Part shown: positions 17,574-25,931 of the stretch, in pieces
How positions within the stretch are numbered: the stretch's first letter is position 1
How the letters are laid out: each line of letters starts with the position of its first letter
Assembly: GCF_024213195.1 (NCBI RefSeq)
Contig: NZ_JANAVF010000002.1
Coordinates: 682,001-746,000, forward strand
Source: Streptomyces sp. TBY4
GTDB taxonomy: Bacteria > Actinomycetota > Actinomycetes > Streptomycetales > Streptomycetaceae
Reading direction: 5' to 3'
DNA length: 64,000 nucleotides
Translations under genes and position numbers: made by a program
Notes under the pieces: generated by a model
The model's database searches: none
What the model saw: the letters and a program-made list of their open reading frames with translations, nothing else
Told to the model about the DNA's origin: nothing

Positions 17574-18980
17574 TCAGAGGGAGCCGTTGCCCTTGATGAG
17601 CTGCTGGTACCAGAAGAAGCTGTCCTTGCGGATGCGGCGGAGCTCCTTGAGGTCGAACTCGTCGCGGTCCACGTAGATGAAGCCGTAGCGCTTCGCCACG
17701 CCCTGGTGGGTGGAGATCAGGTCCATGGCCGACCACGGGTGGTAGCCGATGACGTCCACCCCGTCGGAGACGGCCAGGCGCATCTGCTCGATGTGCGTGG
17801 AGAGGTAGGCGATCCGGTAGTCGTCGTGGATCTCGCCGTCCTCGACCGTGTCGAAGCCGCCCAGCCCGTTCTCGGTGACCATGATCGGCAGCCGGTAGCG
17901 GTCGTAGACGTCGCGCAGCGTGGAGCGGAAGCCGACCGGGTCGATCTCCCAGCCGAACTCGGTCGTGGCCAGGTGCGGGTTGCTCACGGGGCGGAAGACG
18001 CCCGCCTCGCCGGCCGACAGCTGCTGGTCGCAGACTCCGGAGTCGACGGCCTCGCCGCCCTCGGCTGCGGCCACGGTGGCGGTGGAGTAATAGTTCAGGG
18101 CCAGGAAGTCGGCCGTGCCCGCCTTCAGCACCTCCGCGTCGTCCTCGGCGAACTCCGGCGCGATCCCGGCCGCGGTCATCCACGCCCAGGCGGTCGGGTT
18201 GTAGGTGCCGTACACCGCCATGTCCAGGTACAGCCAGTTGCGGATGGCGTTGTAGTCGGAGGCGGCCAGCACGTCCTCGGGCTTGCAGGAGGCCGGGTAG
18301 ACGACGGAGATGTTCGGCGCCGGGCCGATCTTGGCGGCCGGCAGCATGTCGTGGCACATCTTCGTCACGCGGGCCTGGGCCACCATCATGTGGTGGTTCT
18401 GCTGGTACAGCTCCCGCTTCGGATGGTCCGAGGTGGTGCCCGCGGTGCCGATGGCGGCGCCGTGCAGGATCATCATGTTCTGCTCGTTGATGGTCAGCCA
18501 GTGCTTGACCTTGCTGCCGTACTCCTCGAACAGCACCTCGCAGTAGCGGGCGAAGGCGTCGATGGTCGAGCGGGAGGTCCAGCCGCCCTTGTCCTGGAGG
18601 GCCTGCGGCAGGTCGAAGTGGTAGACGGTGACCACCGGTTCGATGCCGTGCGTGAGGAGGGTGTCGAAGAGGCGGTGGTAGAAGGCGATGCCGTCCGGGT
18701 TCACCGCGCCGTCGCCGTCCGGGACGATCCGGGTCCAGGCGATGGAGAGCCGGTAGGCCTTCAGGCCCAGCTCGGCGAAGAGGCGCACGTCCTCCTCGAA
18801 GCGGTGGTAGTGGTCCGCTGCGACCTTGAAGTCGGTGGTGCCCTCGGGGTAGTTGCCGCGGGCGTCCTGGACGGACGGGCCCTTGCCGTCGGTGTCCCAG
18901 GCACCTTCCACCTGGTAGGCGGAGGTCGCGGCGCCCCACAGGAAGTCGGGGCGGAAGGCGGCGGGGGTCTTGTGGTCCAT
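17574..18980 (-). CDS. GH1 6-phospho-beta-glucosidase
   Basis: The product is 468 residues, the normal length of glycoside hydrolase family 1. The N-terminal signature FLWGAATSAYQVEGAW is present. The acid/base is Glu166 (INEQN) and the nucleophile is Glu370 (VTENG). Genes next to a beta-glucoside PTS usually hydrolyse the 6-phospho-sugar formed on uptake, releasing glucose 6-phosphate and an aglycone. It is cytoplasmic with no signal peptide and lies 78 bp after the PTS gene. Confidence 0.93.
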   Translation of the reverse strand: MDHKTPAAFRPDFLWGAATSAYQVEGAWDTDGKGPSVQDARGNYPEGTTDFKVAADHYHRFEEDVRLFAELGLKAYRLSIAWTRIVPDGDGAVNPDGIAFYHRLFDTLLTHGIEPVVTVYHFDLPQALQDKGGWTSRSTIDAFARYCEVLFEEYGSKVKHWLTINEQNMMILHGAAIGTAGTTSDHPKRELYQQNHHMMVAQARVTKMCHDMLPAAKIGPAPNISVVYPASCKPEDVLAASDYNAIRNWLYLDMAVYGTYNPTAWAWMTAAGIAPEFAEDDAEVLKAGTADFLALNYYSTATVAAAEGGEAVDSGVCDQQLSAGEAGVFRPVSNPHLATTEFGWEIDPVGFRSTLRDVYDRYRLPIMVTENGLGGFDTVEDGEIHDDYRIAYLSTHIEQMRLAVSDGVDVIGYHPWSAMDLISTHQGVAKRYGFIYVDRDEFDLKELRRIRKDSFFWYQQLIKGNGSL

Positions 18981-19058
18981 GTGCGGATCTCCTTCGGGGG
19001 TACGTGGATCAGGGCGCGGGGTGCCGGGCCCGGCGGGGGCGGCGCGGCGGGCGGGACG

Positions 19059-20987
19059 TCAGCCCGCCGGGGCGAGTTCGCGCTCCGGGCTGAGGGACAG
19101 GAGCACCGTGCTGTGCCCGACTTCGGAGTGCTCGGTGGTCCGTACGACGCCCGTGCCTGCTGCGTCGAGGACGATCACCATCGTGGTGGTGTCGTAGCCG
19201 GCGGCCTCGACCGCGGCCAGGTCGACCTCGCCGAGCGGGTCGCCGAGCCGGACCTGGTCGCCCTGCCGGACGGCGGTGGTGAAGTGCTCCCCGCCGAGCC
19301 GCACGGTGTCGATGCCGATGTGGACGAGGACCTCCACGCCCTCGGGGGAGCGGAGCCCGAAGGCGTGCGGCAGGACGCTGACGACCGTTCCGTCGATCGG
19401 GGCGTGGACCTCGCCGGAGGTGGGGGCGACGGCCGCGCCGTCGCCGAGGGCACCGGAGGCGAAGGCCGCGTCCGGCACGTCGGCCAGGGCGACGACCTTG
19501 CCCTCGACCGGGGTGGCGACCTGGAAGGCCTCACCGGCGGGCCGCTCGGCGGCCGGTCCGGTTTCGCCGTCTCCGGCTCCCGCGCCGGCTTCGGTGTCCT
19601 GCGCGGTGCCGGCTTCGGGGACGTCCTTGAAGCCGAGGGCCATGGTGAGGCCGAAGGACAGGGCGATGGCGACACCGACACCGATCAGCTGGAGGGCGAA
19701 GCTGCCGACCTCCAGGTAGGCGGAGAGGGACAGCAGGCCCGGCATGATGTAGGCCGTGGAGGCCGAGCCGCCCGCCGAGGCGATGCCGCCGCCGACCGCG
19801 CCGGCGATGCAGGCGTAGACGAAGGGCTTCTTCAGCCGCAGGTTGACGCCGTAGACCGCGGGCTCGGTGATGCCGGCGAGGAAGCTGGACACGGCGGCCG
19901 GGCCGGCGAGCTTCTTCAGGCCCTTGTTGCGGGTGCGGAGCATGACCGCCAGCACCGCGGCGCCCTGCGCGGCCGACGCGGCGACCAGCGGGCCGTAGAG
20001 GAGCGAGTGCCCCTGGACGGCGAGGTCGTTGGCCATCATCGGGACCAGACCCCAGTGGATGCCGAAGACGACCATGATCTGCCAGGTGCCGCCGAGGACG
20101 GCTCCGGCGATGGCCGGGCTCAGACCGAACAGCCAGCCGATGAGGTTCGACGCGCCCTGACCGGCCCAGTCGGAGGCCGGGCCGATGGTGAGCAGGGTCA
20201 GCGGAACCATGAGGAGAATCGTCAGCATCGGGGTGATGAAGTTGCGGATGCTGGACGGCAGCGCCTTGTCGAGGCCGCGCTCCACGAAGCTCTGGACGTA
20301 CACGGCGAGGATGACCGGGATGACGGAGGAGGCGTAGGCGGCCATCACCATCGGAATGCCGAAGAAGGAGACCGGGTCGCCCGCCTCGTTCAAGGCGCCG
20401 ATCGTCGGGTAGACCAGCGATCCCGCGATGGCCATGGCGGTCCACTGGTTGGACCCGAACCGCTTCGCCGCCGTCACCGCCAGCAGCACCGGCAGGAAGT
20501 AGAACACGCCGTCTCCGGCCGCGTTCAGGACGGTGAACTCCTGCGAGGTCTCGGCGACCAGCCCGAGCTTGGTGACCAGCACGATCGTGGCCTTGAGCAG
20601 GCCCGCGCCGGCCAGCGTCCACAGGAACGGCGTGAAGATGCTGGAGATGACGTCGACCAGCCGGGTCAGCGGATTGCCGCGCTGGGCCGAGCCCGCGGAG
20701 CCGGACGCCACCGAGTCCTTCGAGCGGGCCTTGTCGCCACCGAGCGCGGAGATCCCGGTGATGGCGGCGTAGGCCTTGGCCACGTCGTTGCCGATGACCA
20801 CCTGGAACTGGCCGCCGCTCTCGACGACCGTGATGACGCCGGGGGCCGATTCCACGGCCGCTCTGTCGGCCTTCGACGCGTCTCTCAGAATGAAGCGCAG
20901 ACGCGTGGCGCAGTGCCCGAGGGACTCCACATTCGATTCGCCGCCGACGCCTTCGAGGACGGCCGGTGCCGTCTTTCCGTAATCCAC
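19059..20987 (-). CDS. PTS beta-glucoside transporter EIIBCA
   Basis: The product is 642 residues with fused EIIB-EIIC-EIIA. EIIB occupies about 1-85 with phosphocysteine Cys26 (GHCATRLRF). The membrane EIIC spans about 110-460 with ten or so hydrophobic segments. EIIA occupies about 490-640 with phosphohistidine His556 (VLVHIGIDT). It imports and phosphorylates beta-glucosides using phosphate from HPr. I chose the GTG at 20987 (VDYGKTAPAVLEG) because AGGGAGA lies 7 bases upstream and EIIB proteins usually begin there; the ATG at 21005 lacks a ribosome-binding site. No BglG-type antiterminator gene is present in the window. Confidence 0.92.
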   Translation of the reverse strand: MDYGKTAPAVLEGVGGESNVESLGHCATRLRFILRDASKADRAAVESAPGVITVVESGGQFQVVIGNDVAKAYAAITGISALGGDKARSKDSVASGSAGSAQRGNPLTRLVDVISSIFTPFLWTLAGAGLLKATIVLVTKLGLVAETSQEFTVLNAAGDGVFYFLPVLLAVTAAKRFGSNQWTAMAIAGSLVYPTIGALNEAGDPVSFFGIPMVMAAYASSVIPVILAVYVQSFVERGLDKALPSSIRNFITPMLTILLMVPLTLLTIGPASDWAGQGASNLIGWLFGLSPAIAGAVLGGTWQIMVVFGIHWGLVPMMANDLAVQGHSLLYGPLVAASAAQGAAVLAVMLRTRNKGLKKLAGPAAVSSFLAGITEPAVYGVNLRLKKPFVYACIAGAVGGGIASAGGSASTAYIMPGLLSLSAYLEVGSFALQLIGVGVAIALSFGLTMALGFKDVPEAGTAQDTEAGAGAGDGETGPAAERPAGEAFQVATPVEGKVVALADVPDAAFASGALGDGAAVAPTSGEVHAPIDGTVVSVLPHAFGLRSPEGVEVLVHIGIDTVRLGGEHFTTAVRQGDQVRLGDPLGEVDLAAVEAAGYDTTTMVIVLDAAGTGVVRTTEHSEVGHSTVLLSLSPERELAPAG

Positions 20988-21363
20988 GATGGGTTCTCCC
21001 TGCATCGCGTTGGAACGAACCCGGAACGTCTTCGGTCCGAGTCCCCTCAGTCTTGACGAGGTCAAGGGAAGGCAAAGGAAGGCGAAGGTCCCGAAAGGGA
21101 CCACCTTTGTGCCCCAGCTACTCCAACTCGCCAACAAGGCTTTTCCTCAAGCGAGTTCACTGTGCGGTGACATCTCCCGGATCGGGCCGTTCGGTCTTCC
21201 GGGAAAGGACCTTCAGCCCCTGTCCCCGGGGGGACCGGCGGCGGAAGAGTGCACGTCGAGGATCCGGTCCCGAGGCGCTGCCTCCCGGGTTCCCGGACAT
21301 CGCGATCCGCCGCAGGGATCGCTCCACCGCAGGGCCCGCTCCACCGACAGGGAAGGCCCCCTC
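20988..21363. promoter_or_regulatory. 376-bp region upstream of PTS operon
   Basis: No gene is seen here. Two elements stand out. One is an inverted repeat TTGAC-GAG-GTCAA (21053-21065), whose minus strand also offers a TTGACC -35-like hexamer. The other is a GC hairpin GGTCCC-GAAA-GGGACC (21087-21102). Both lie in the likely promoter/leader of the PTS operon. The right part (21200-21363) precedes the surE-like pseudogene. Confidence 0.5.
21087..21102 (-). other. Short hairpin in PTS upstream region
   Basis: Six-base arms GGTCCC and GGGACC flank GAAA (TTTC on the minus strand). It may be a leader hairpin or a regulator site; it is too short to call a BglG-type antiterminator. Confidence 0.35.
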
Positions 21364-22228
21364 ATGCGCTCCGTTCGCCGCACACTCCTCGCCGTGGCCG
21401 CCGCGTGCGCGCTCGCCGCCACCACCGGCGCCGCGGCCTCCGCAACCACGGCGTGCTGACCGTCCAGCAGCGGGAGCGGATGCCGGCCGGCTACGAGAAC
21501 GACTGTGCGGGCGCGCCCTCGGGAGCCCCCGTCTTCGGTGTCTGCCTGGCGGACGGCCCGTGCGGCCCCGACTCGCCGAGCGCTACCCCCGCCGACACCG
21601 TCAAACTGGCCCTGCGCGGCGGACTCGCCGCCAAGGCGGGCTGGAGCGGCGCCCCCGGCCTGGTCGTCACCGGCATCAACTCCGGGCTCAACGTGAGCTC
21701 TTCGGTCAACGACTCCGGCACCGTCGGAGCCGCGATCGCCGCCATCGACATCGGGGTCCCGGCCGTGGCCTTCAGCGCCTCCGCGAACGCGGACATGAGC
21801 GCGCACCCGGTGGAGAACTACCGTGCCACCGCCGCGTTCGGCGCGAAGTTCCCCGCCGGACTGAAACAACACCGGCTGCTCACCGCCACGTTCGCCCTGA
21901 AGGTCGACTACCCCGACATCAGCGCCGGCGCGCAGGCCCAGCCGCCGGTCTGGACCCGGTCGGCTCGGGCGCGTACGCCTACCACGGCTACGTACAGGGC
22001 GGCGGCGGGGACAGCTTCGAGATCGCCCTCGGCGACTGCGAGTCGGCGCAGCCCGGCAGTGCGGAATGCCGGGAAGACCGCCCGGACGCCGATTCCACGG
22101 CCGCCCGCGGCGGAGCCGTCTCCATCACGCCCGTCACCTCCGACCGTACCTACGGCACCGCCGTCGACGGAAAGAAGGAGCTGAAGAAGACCGAGCAGTA
22201 CGTGAAGAAGTCCGCGCCCCGCAGCTGA
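21364..22228 (+). pseudogene. SurE-family secreted nucleotidase, frameshifted remnant
   Basis: The reading frame changes twice. The ATG at 21364 opens a signal peptide (MRSVRRTLLAVAAACALAA) that stops at 21457-21459. A second frame, readable from about 21440 to about 21960, gives GLVVTGINSGLN and SGTVGAAIAAIDIGVPAVAFS, the core SurE motifs. A third frame from about 21955 ends at 22228 (…KKSAPRS). The N-terminal catalytic NDDG segment expected between signal peptide and core is missing, so there is a deletion as well as frameshifts. SurE enzymes are metal-dependent 5'/3'-nucleotidases. Several independent lesions make a true pseudogene more likely than a single base-calling error. Confidence 0.8.
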
Positions 22229-22249
22229 GCCCATGAGAACGGAACACCG

Positions 22250-22966
22250 ATGAAGATCGTGATCACGCAGGACTACGCCGACCTCAGCCGCACCGCCGCC
22301 GACATCGTCCTCGGTGACATGCTGCACGACCGCCGGGTCAACATGGCACTGACGGCGGGCGCGAGCCCCATGGGCACGTACGAGATCGTCACCGAGAGGC
22401 TGCGCGGCAATCCCGCGGCCTTCTCCGACGTCCACTTCTACACCTTCGACGAGGTCCCGCTGCCCGGGCAGGAGCACGGACTGACCCTCTCCGCGCTCCA
22501 GCAACACCTCTACGGCCCCGGCGCGGTGTCCGAGACCAACATCCACCCGATCACGGTCGACAACCATGCCTCCGTCGCCCGTGAACTGCGCGGGAACGGC
22601 GGGCTGGACCTGATGCTCATCGGGCTCGGCGCGGACGGCCACTTCTGCGGGAACATGCCGTACGCCACCCGCTTCGACCAGGAGATCTACACCTACGAGC
22701 TCAAGGACTCCTACCCCTGGTACGAGGACGCCCTGCGGCTACTGCCCGACCCCTCCCGGGTGCCCGAGCAGGTGGTGACGATGGGGGCGGCCATGCTCGC
22801 CCGGGTGCGGCGCCTCGTGCTGATCGTGAGCGGCGCCGCCAAGGCGGAGGCCCTCGCCGGGATGCTGGAGCGCGAGATCTCGACCGACTTCCCGGCCGCG
22901 ATCCTGCGCACGCACCCCAACGTCGTCGTCATCGCCGACCGGGAGGCGGCGTCGCGGCTGGGGTGA
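22250..22966 (+). CDS. NagB/YieK-like sugar-phosphate deaminase family protein
   Basis: The product is 238 residues with the NagB/RpiA-type fold. The phosphate loop is ALTAGASPMGTYE (about residues 33-45), FDEVPLPG lies near 66, and the catalytic-site motif GLGADGHFCGNMP lies near 124-136. It resembles Escherichia coli YieK, a glucosamine-6-phosphate deaminase homologue encoded near the bgl genes. That parallels the PTS/GH1 neighbours here. The actual reaction (deaminase, isomerase or lactonase) cannot be settled from sequence. It reads away from the PTS operon and ends at a strong terminator. Confidence 0.8.
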   Translation: MKIVITQDYADLSRTAADIVLGDMLHDRRVNMALTAGASPMGTYEIVTERLRGNPAAFSDVHFYTFDEVPLPGQEHGLTLSALQQHLYGPGAVSETNIHPITVDNHASVARELRGNGGLDLMLIGLGADGHFCGNMPYATRFDQEIYTYELKDSYPWYEDALRLLPDPSRVPEQVVTMGAAMLARVRRLVLIVSGAAKAEALAGMLEREISTDFPAAILRTHPNVVVIADREAASRLG

Positions 22967-22975
22967 GCGCGCGAG

Positions 22976-23008
22976 GGGCGGACCCGGGCGGGTGGCCCGG
23001 GTCCGCCC
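22976..23008. terminator. Bidirectional terminator hairpin
   Basis: Perfect 14-bp stem: GGGCGGACCCGGGC (22976-22989) and GCCCGGGTCCGCCC (22995-23008) with a GGGTG loop. It separates two convergent genes. There is no T-run, as is common in streptomycetes. Confidence 0.8.
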
Positions 23009-23014
23009 GCGCCC

Positions 23015-23295
23015 GCAGCCTCCTTCTAGAACCAGGTGAGGGTGAGGGGGAAGGTGGTGGTGGCGGTGGCTCCGGTGGTGTCGGTGGCGGTGGCGGTGAT
23101 CTGGATGGTGCCGATGGCCCAGGGTTTGCCGGTGATGCGGCCGGTGTTGGTGTCGAGGGTCAGGCCCCAGGGGAGGCCGGTGGCGGTGTAGCGGACGGGG
23201 GGTTTGCCGCCGGTGGTGGTGAGCTGGATGGTGCAGTTCTGGTTGAACTTGCAGCTCTGGGCGCCGGGGTTGGTCAGCTTCAGCTCGGCGGAAGT
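23015..23295 (-). repeat. 281-bp duplicated C-terminal cassette, copy 1
   Basis: On the minus strand this segment matches 45987-46267 over its full 281 bases with one substitution that I can see (Thr for Ala). It encodes the C-terminal Ig-like domain, the TAG stop and an AAGGAGG motif after the stop. Here that motif precedes no gene. Confidence 0.9.
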
Positions 23296-24354
23296 CGGGG
23301 TCGGGGTGGGTGTGGGCGTGGGAGTCGGGGTGGGCGTCGGGGTCGGAGTGGGCGTCGGCGTGGGAGTGGGGGTCGGCGTGGGTGTGGGCGTCGGGGTGCC
23401 GCCGCAGCCCGGAGTTGCCTCCGGGGGCAGCGGGACGCGCCAGATCTGGGTGTCGTTCTCCGAGCCGACGAGCAGGGTGGTGCAGTCGAGGTACGTCACC
23501 GTCTCGCCCTGGGACTGGGCGGGCAGGGCCACGTCCGCGAGCTTGGTGCCCGAGGCGTCGTACACCGAGGCCGTGTTGGACCCCAGCGGCCCGCCGCTGC
23601 GCAGGGTGTAGGAGGCCCCCGAGGGGGAGAAGGCGCCGTCGGTGGCGAAGACCGGGCCCGGCCGGACCGCGGTCAGGGTGTTCGGCTGCCCGGGCACCGG
23701 AGGCATCGGAGCCTGGTACAACTGCCCTGCCGCACCGATGAGTTTGCTCGCGATGTGGATCCGGCCGGTGACGGGATCCGCGAGCAGGGATTCGGCGTCG
23801 TGCTTCCCGTCGGCGTAGGTGAAGCGGTACGTCGCGGGCGTCACCGAGGCGTTGGCGAGCTGGTCGGGTTCGGCGAAGGAGTGCACGGTGATCTCGGCGC
23901 GGTTGCCGAAGTTGTCGCCGATGTCGCCGACCAGGATGACGGGACGGCCCGAGGCGTCCTTGCCCAGCGCCAGGCCCTCCCAGTCGGTGTTGCCGGTCCC
24001 GGAGACCGTGTACGTGGCCTTGAGCAGGCCGGTGGCGCCATTGCAGTCGATGGCGAAGACCTGGTTGGTGTTCCCGCTGTCGTTGAGGGCGTAGAAGACG
24101 CCGGGGTGCTTCCGGCTCATGGCGAGCCCGCTGAGTTCGGCCAGGCCCCCGGGCAGGGTGCAGTGGCGCTCGGGGGCCGCGACGGCGCCGGCCGGGGGCG
24201 CGGACGCGGGCCTTGCCGGGACGGGGGTCGCGTCGGCGGGGCCAGCGGCCGGTCCGGTCAGCCAGGCCGCGGCCGGCAGGACCGTGGCGAGGACCGCGGT
24301 GGCGAGGGCGGCGGCGCGCGGGGGTGCGAGGGGTAGTCGTAACATGCCCACCAT
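23026..24354 (-). CDS. Secreted protein with Thr-Pro linker and C-terminal Ig-like domain; contains a TTA codon
   Basis: The product is about 442 residues. The ATG at 24354 (or at 24345) begins a signal peptide (LAPPRAAALATAVLATVLPAA). Residues about 60-320 form a repetitive beta-rich domain (ELSGLAMSRKHPGVFYALND, DWEGLALGKD, ILVGDIGDNFGNR) like the esterase-like/beta-propeller proteins that hold an ELSGL and DxxGD pattern. A run of about 17 Thr-Pro pairs follows. The last 85 residues are an Ig-like putative binding domain (PPVRYTATGLPWGLTLD), nearly identical to that of the phosphoesterase at 44982. A TTA leucine codon (24340-24342) directly follows the ATG at 24345. No strong ribosome-binding site was found. 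Function is unknown. Confidence 0.75.
   Translation of the reverse strand: MVGMLRLPLAPPRAAALATAVLATVLPAAAWLTGPAAGPADATPVPARPASAPPAGAVAAPERHCTLPGGLAELSGLAMSRKHPGVFYALNDSGNTNQVFAIDCNGATGLLKATYTVSGTGNTDWEGLALGKDASGRPVILVGDIGDNFGNRAEITVHSFAEPDQLANASVTPATYRFTYADGKHDAESLLADPVTGRIHIASKLIGAAGQLYQAPMPPVPGQPNTLTAVRPGPVFATDGAFSPSGASYTLRSGGPLGSNTASVYDASGTKLADVALPAQSQGETVTYLDCTTLLVGSENDTQIWRVPLPPEATPGCGGTPTPTPTPTPTPTPTPTPTPTPTPTPTPTPTPTPTSAELKLTNPGAQSCKFNQNCTIQLTTTGGKPPVRYTATGLPWGLTLDTNTGRITGKPWAIGTIQITATATDTTGATATTTFPLTLTWF
23296..23399 (-). repeat. Thr-Pro repeat tract
   Basis: About 17 tandem 6-bp units encoding Thr-Pro form a rigid linker between the two domains of the secreted protein. Confidence 0.9.
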
Positions 24355-24495
24355 GTGAGGGGGAGTCAGGTTCCGGCGCCAGGGCAGATCGCCGTCCGTT
24401 TGAGCATCGTTCAATGCCGGGCGGGCATGTCCGGCGGTCGGGAGGTGCCCTCCGGCCGGCCCGCCCGGGATGCGTGGTGCGCGCGGGTCGTGCGG

Positions 24496-25389
24496 TCACC
24501 GGGAGGGTTCGCGGATGGGGGCCTTGTGCCGGGCGTGCGCGATGAAGGCGCGGGCCGCGCGGCTCAGCGGCCGGCGGGCGTGGGCGATGCCCACCGGGCG
24601 CAGCAGGGGCGGGGTGAAGGAACGTATCTCCGCCCGGCTGCCGAAGGCCCGGGCGACCACGTCGCGGTACCAGATGAGGGAGCCGCGCCCGTCGGTCACC
24701 CCCGTCACCCAGCCGAGGCGTTCGTCCACCTCCAGACAGGGCACCGGGCGCACCCCCAGACAGCTGAACATGGCCTCCATCTCGGTGCGCCGGCCGGTCC
24801 CGGGGGTGGGCAGCACCATCGGCAGCCCGTCGAGCGCGCGGAACGGCAGCGGGTCGGGCAGTGCGGACCCGGCCGGGGAGATGAGCACCACCTCCCGCTC
24901 CTGGATGTAATGGGTGGAGAGCTCCTTGTCGAGCGGCAGATCCACGAGGGCCAACTCGGCCCGGCCCTGGTTGAGTTCCTGGACCACGGCCTCGCGGCTG
25001 TCGTACTGGTGGAGCCGGACGTCGAGGCCCGGATGCCGCTCCGTGAAGGTGTGCACCAGGTCGGAGGCCAGGTCGAGGGCCAGGGTGGGGGTGGTGACCA
25101 CGGACAGGGCGGCCCTGGCGCCCAGCCCGTGAGGGGCGCCGATGTCGTCGATGGCCTCCACCGCGTCGAGCACGGTGCGGGCCAGCCGGACGACCCGGGC
25201 CCCTTCCGGTGTGAGGTCCACCCCCCTTCCCCGGCGGGCGAGGAGATCGACCCCGAGGTCGCGTTCCATGGCCTGCACGGCACGGGACAGGGCGGACTGG
25301 GCGACGAAGACGGAGGCGGCCGCGCCGGTGATGGAACGACAGTCGGCGACGGCGACGAGGTAGCGGAGCTGGGCGAGGGTGGGGGTCAT
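24496..25389 (-). CDS. LysR-family transcriptional regulator
   Basis: The product is 297 residues. The N-terminal winged HTH (residues 1-60: LAQLRYLVAVADCRSITGAA, AQSALSRAVQAMERDLGVDLL) is followed by a substrate-binding effector domain (SVVTTPTLALDLASDLVHTF onward). The ATG at 25389 (MTPTLAQLRY) gives the standard N-terminus. It faces the PKS operon across 542 bp that contain a palindromic T-N11-A box. It may therefore control itself and the PKS genes; the first is typical of the family, the second is inference. Confidence 0.9.
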   Translation of the reverse strand: MTPTLAQLRYLVAVADCRSITGAAASVFVAQSALSRAVQAMERDLGVDLLARRGRGVDLTPEGARVVRLARTVLDAVEAIDDIGAPHGLGARAALSVVTTPTLALDLASDLVHTFTERHPGLDVRLHQYDSREAVVQELNQGRAELALVDLPLDKELSTHYIQEREVVLISPAGSALPDPLPFRALDGLPMVLPTPGTGRRTEMEAMFSCLGVRPVPCLEVDERLGWVTGVTDGRGSLIWYRDVVARAFGSRAEIRSFTPPLLRPVGIAHARRPLSRAARAFIAHARHKAPIREPSR

Positions 25390-25464
25390 GACCGGACGGT
25401 AACCGGGCAAGGGTGTACCTGTAAGACCGCGTCGGGTGAACAACCGTCAGACTTCGCAAAGGTG

Positions 25465-25506
25465 CTCATGCCGGGCCGGTGACATCTCATGCCGATGTGG
25501 CATGAG
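25465..25506. promoter_or_regulatory. LysR-type operator cluster
   Basis: CTCATGCC occurs at 25465-25472 and again at 25486-25493, 21 bp (two turns) apart. The second copy forms an 8-bp-arm palindrome with GGCATGAG (25499-25506) around GATGT, containing an exact T-N11-A (T25490, A25502). Three phased half-sites fit LysR recognition and activation sites. Confidence 0.65.
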
Positions 25507-25669
25507 CTCGCACCGATAAGGAAGGCCGGCCGGCGGGCCGGGGGCGGCCGGCTCGGGCGCAACACCGCAGGCCACGGCCGCGACGGGCGTGCGCGGACGG
25601 GGTGGCGGGGGAGCCGCCGGAGCGGGTGCGGACCGTGCGGGGTGCGAAGTGAACGACTCCGGATGACCG

Positions 25670-25698
25670 TTGACAGTGTGAGGCCGTCACCGCACGAT
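25670..25698 (+). promoter_or_regulatory. Candidate promoter of PKS operon
   Basis: TTGACA (25670-25675), a 17-bp spacer and CACGAT (25693-25698) form a sigma-70-like pair with a weak -10. The predicted leader is about 225 nt. Confidence 0.4.
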
Positions 25699-25931
25699 GC
25701 ATCCCGGCAACAGGGAATTTGACCACCGCTCAACCCTGTCCCCGCCGGATCGCCCGGGTGATCCGCGCGTTTGCCCACCTCGGATCCCCGGCGGGGAGGC
25801 GGCTCGTCCGCCGTCCTTCTCCCGCGCCTTGCCGCTCTTCAGCTCCCTCCGCGTCTTACCCGTCCTCCCAGTTCTCCCCGTCTTCCGTTCCGCGCCGCGC
25901 CATGTCACACAGCACTGGAAGAGGAGCGTCC

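Larger units (their letters stand above)
25390..25931. promoter_or_regulatory. 542-bp control region between LysR gene and PKS operon
   Basis: No convincing gene is seen here. From left to right it holds the LysR promoter side, a LysR-type operator cluster (25465-25506), a GC hairpin (GCCGGCCG 25525-25532 with CGGCCGGC 25545-25552), a promoter-like TTGACA element (25670) and a long pyrimidine-rich leader up to the GAGGAG ribosome-binding site (25921-25926). Confidence 0.6.

Noticed and set aside
23296..23399. Possible CRISPR-like repeat array
   Set aside because: The period is 6 bp and in frame as Thr-Pro codons. There are no spacers.
25489..25722. Small plus-strand frame in the LysR-PKS gap
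   Set aside because: Its product is Arg/Gly-rich with no ribosome-binding site, and it covers the operator palindrome and the candidate promoter.
25719..25931. Extended N-terminus for PKS 1 from 25719
   Set aside because: The extension is Pro/Ser/Arg-rich and lacks a ribosome-binding site, whereas GAGGAG precedes the GTG at 25932.
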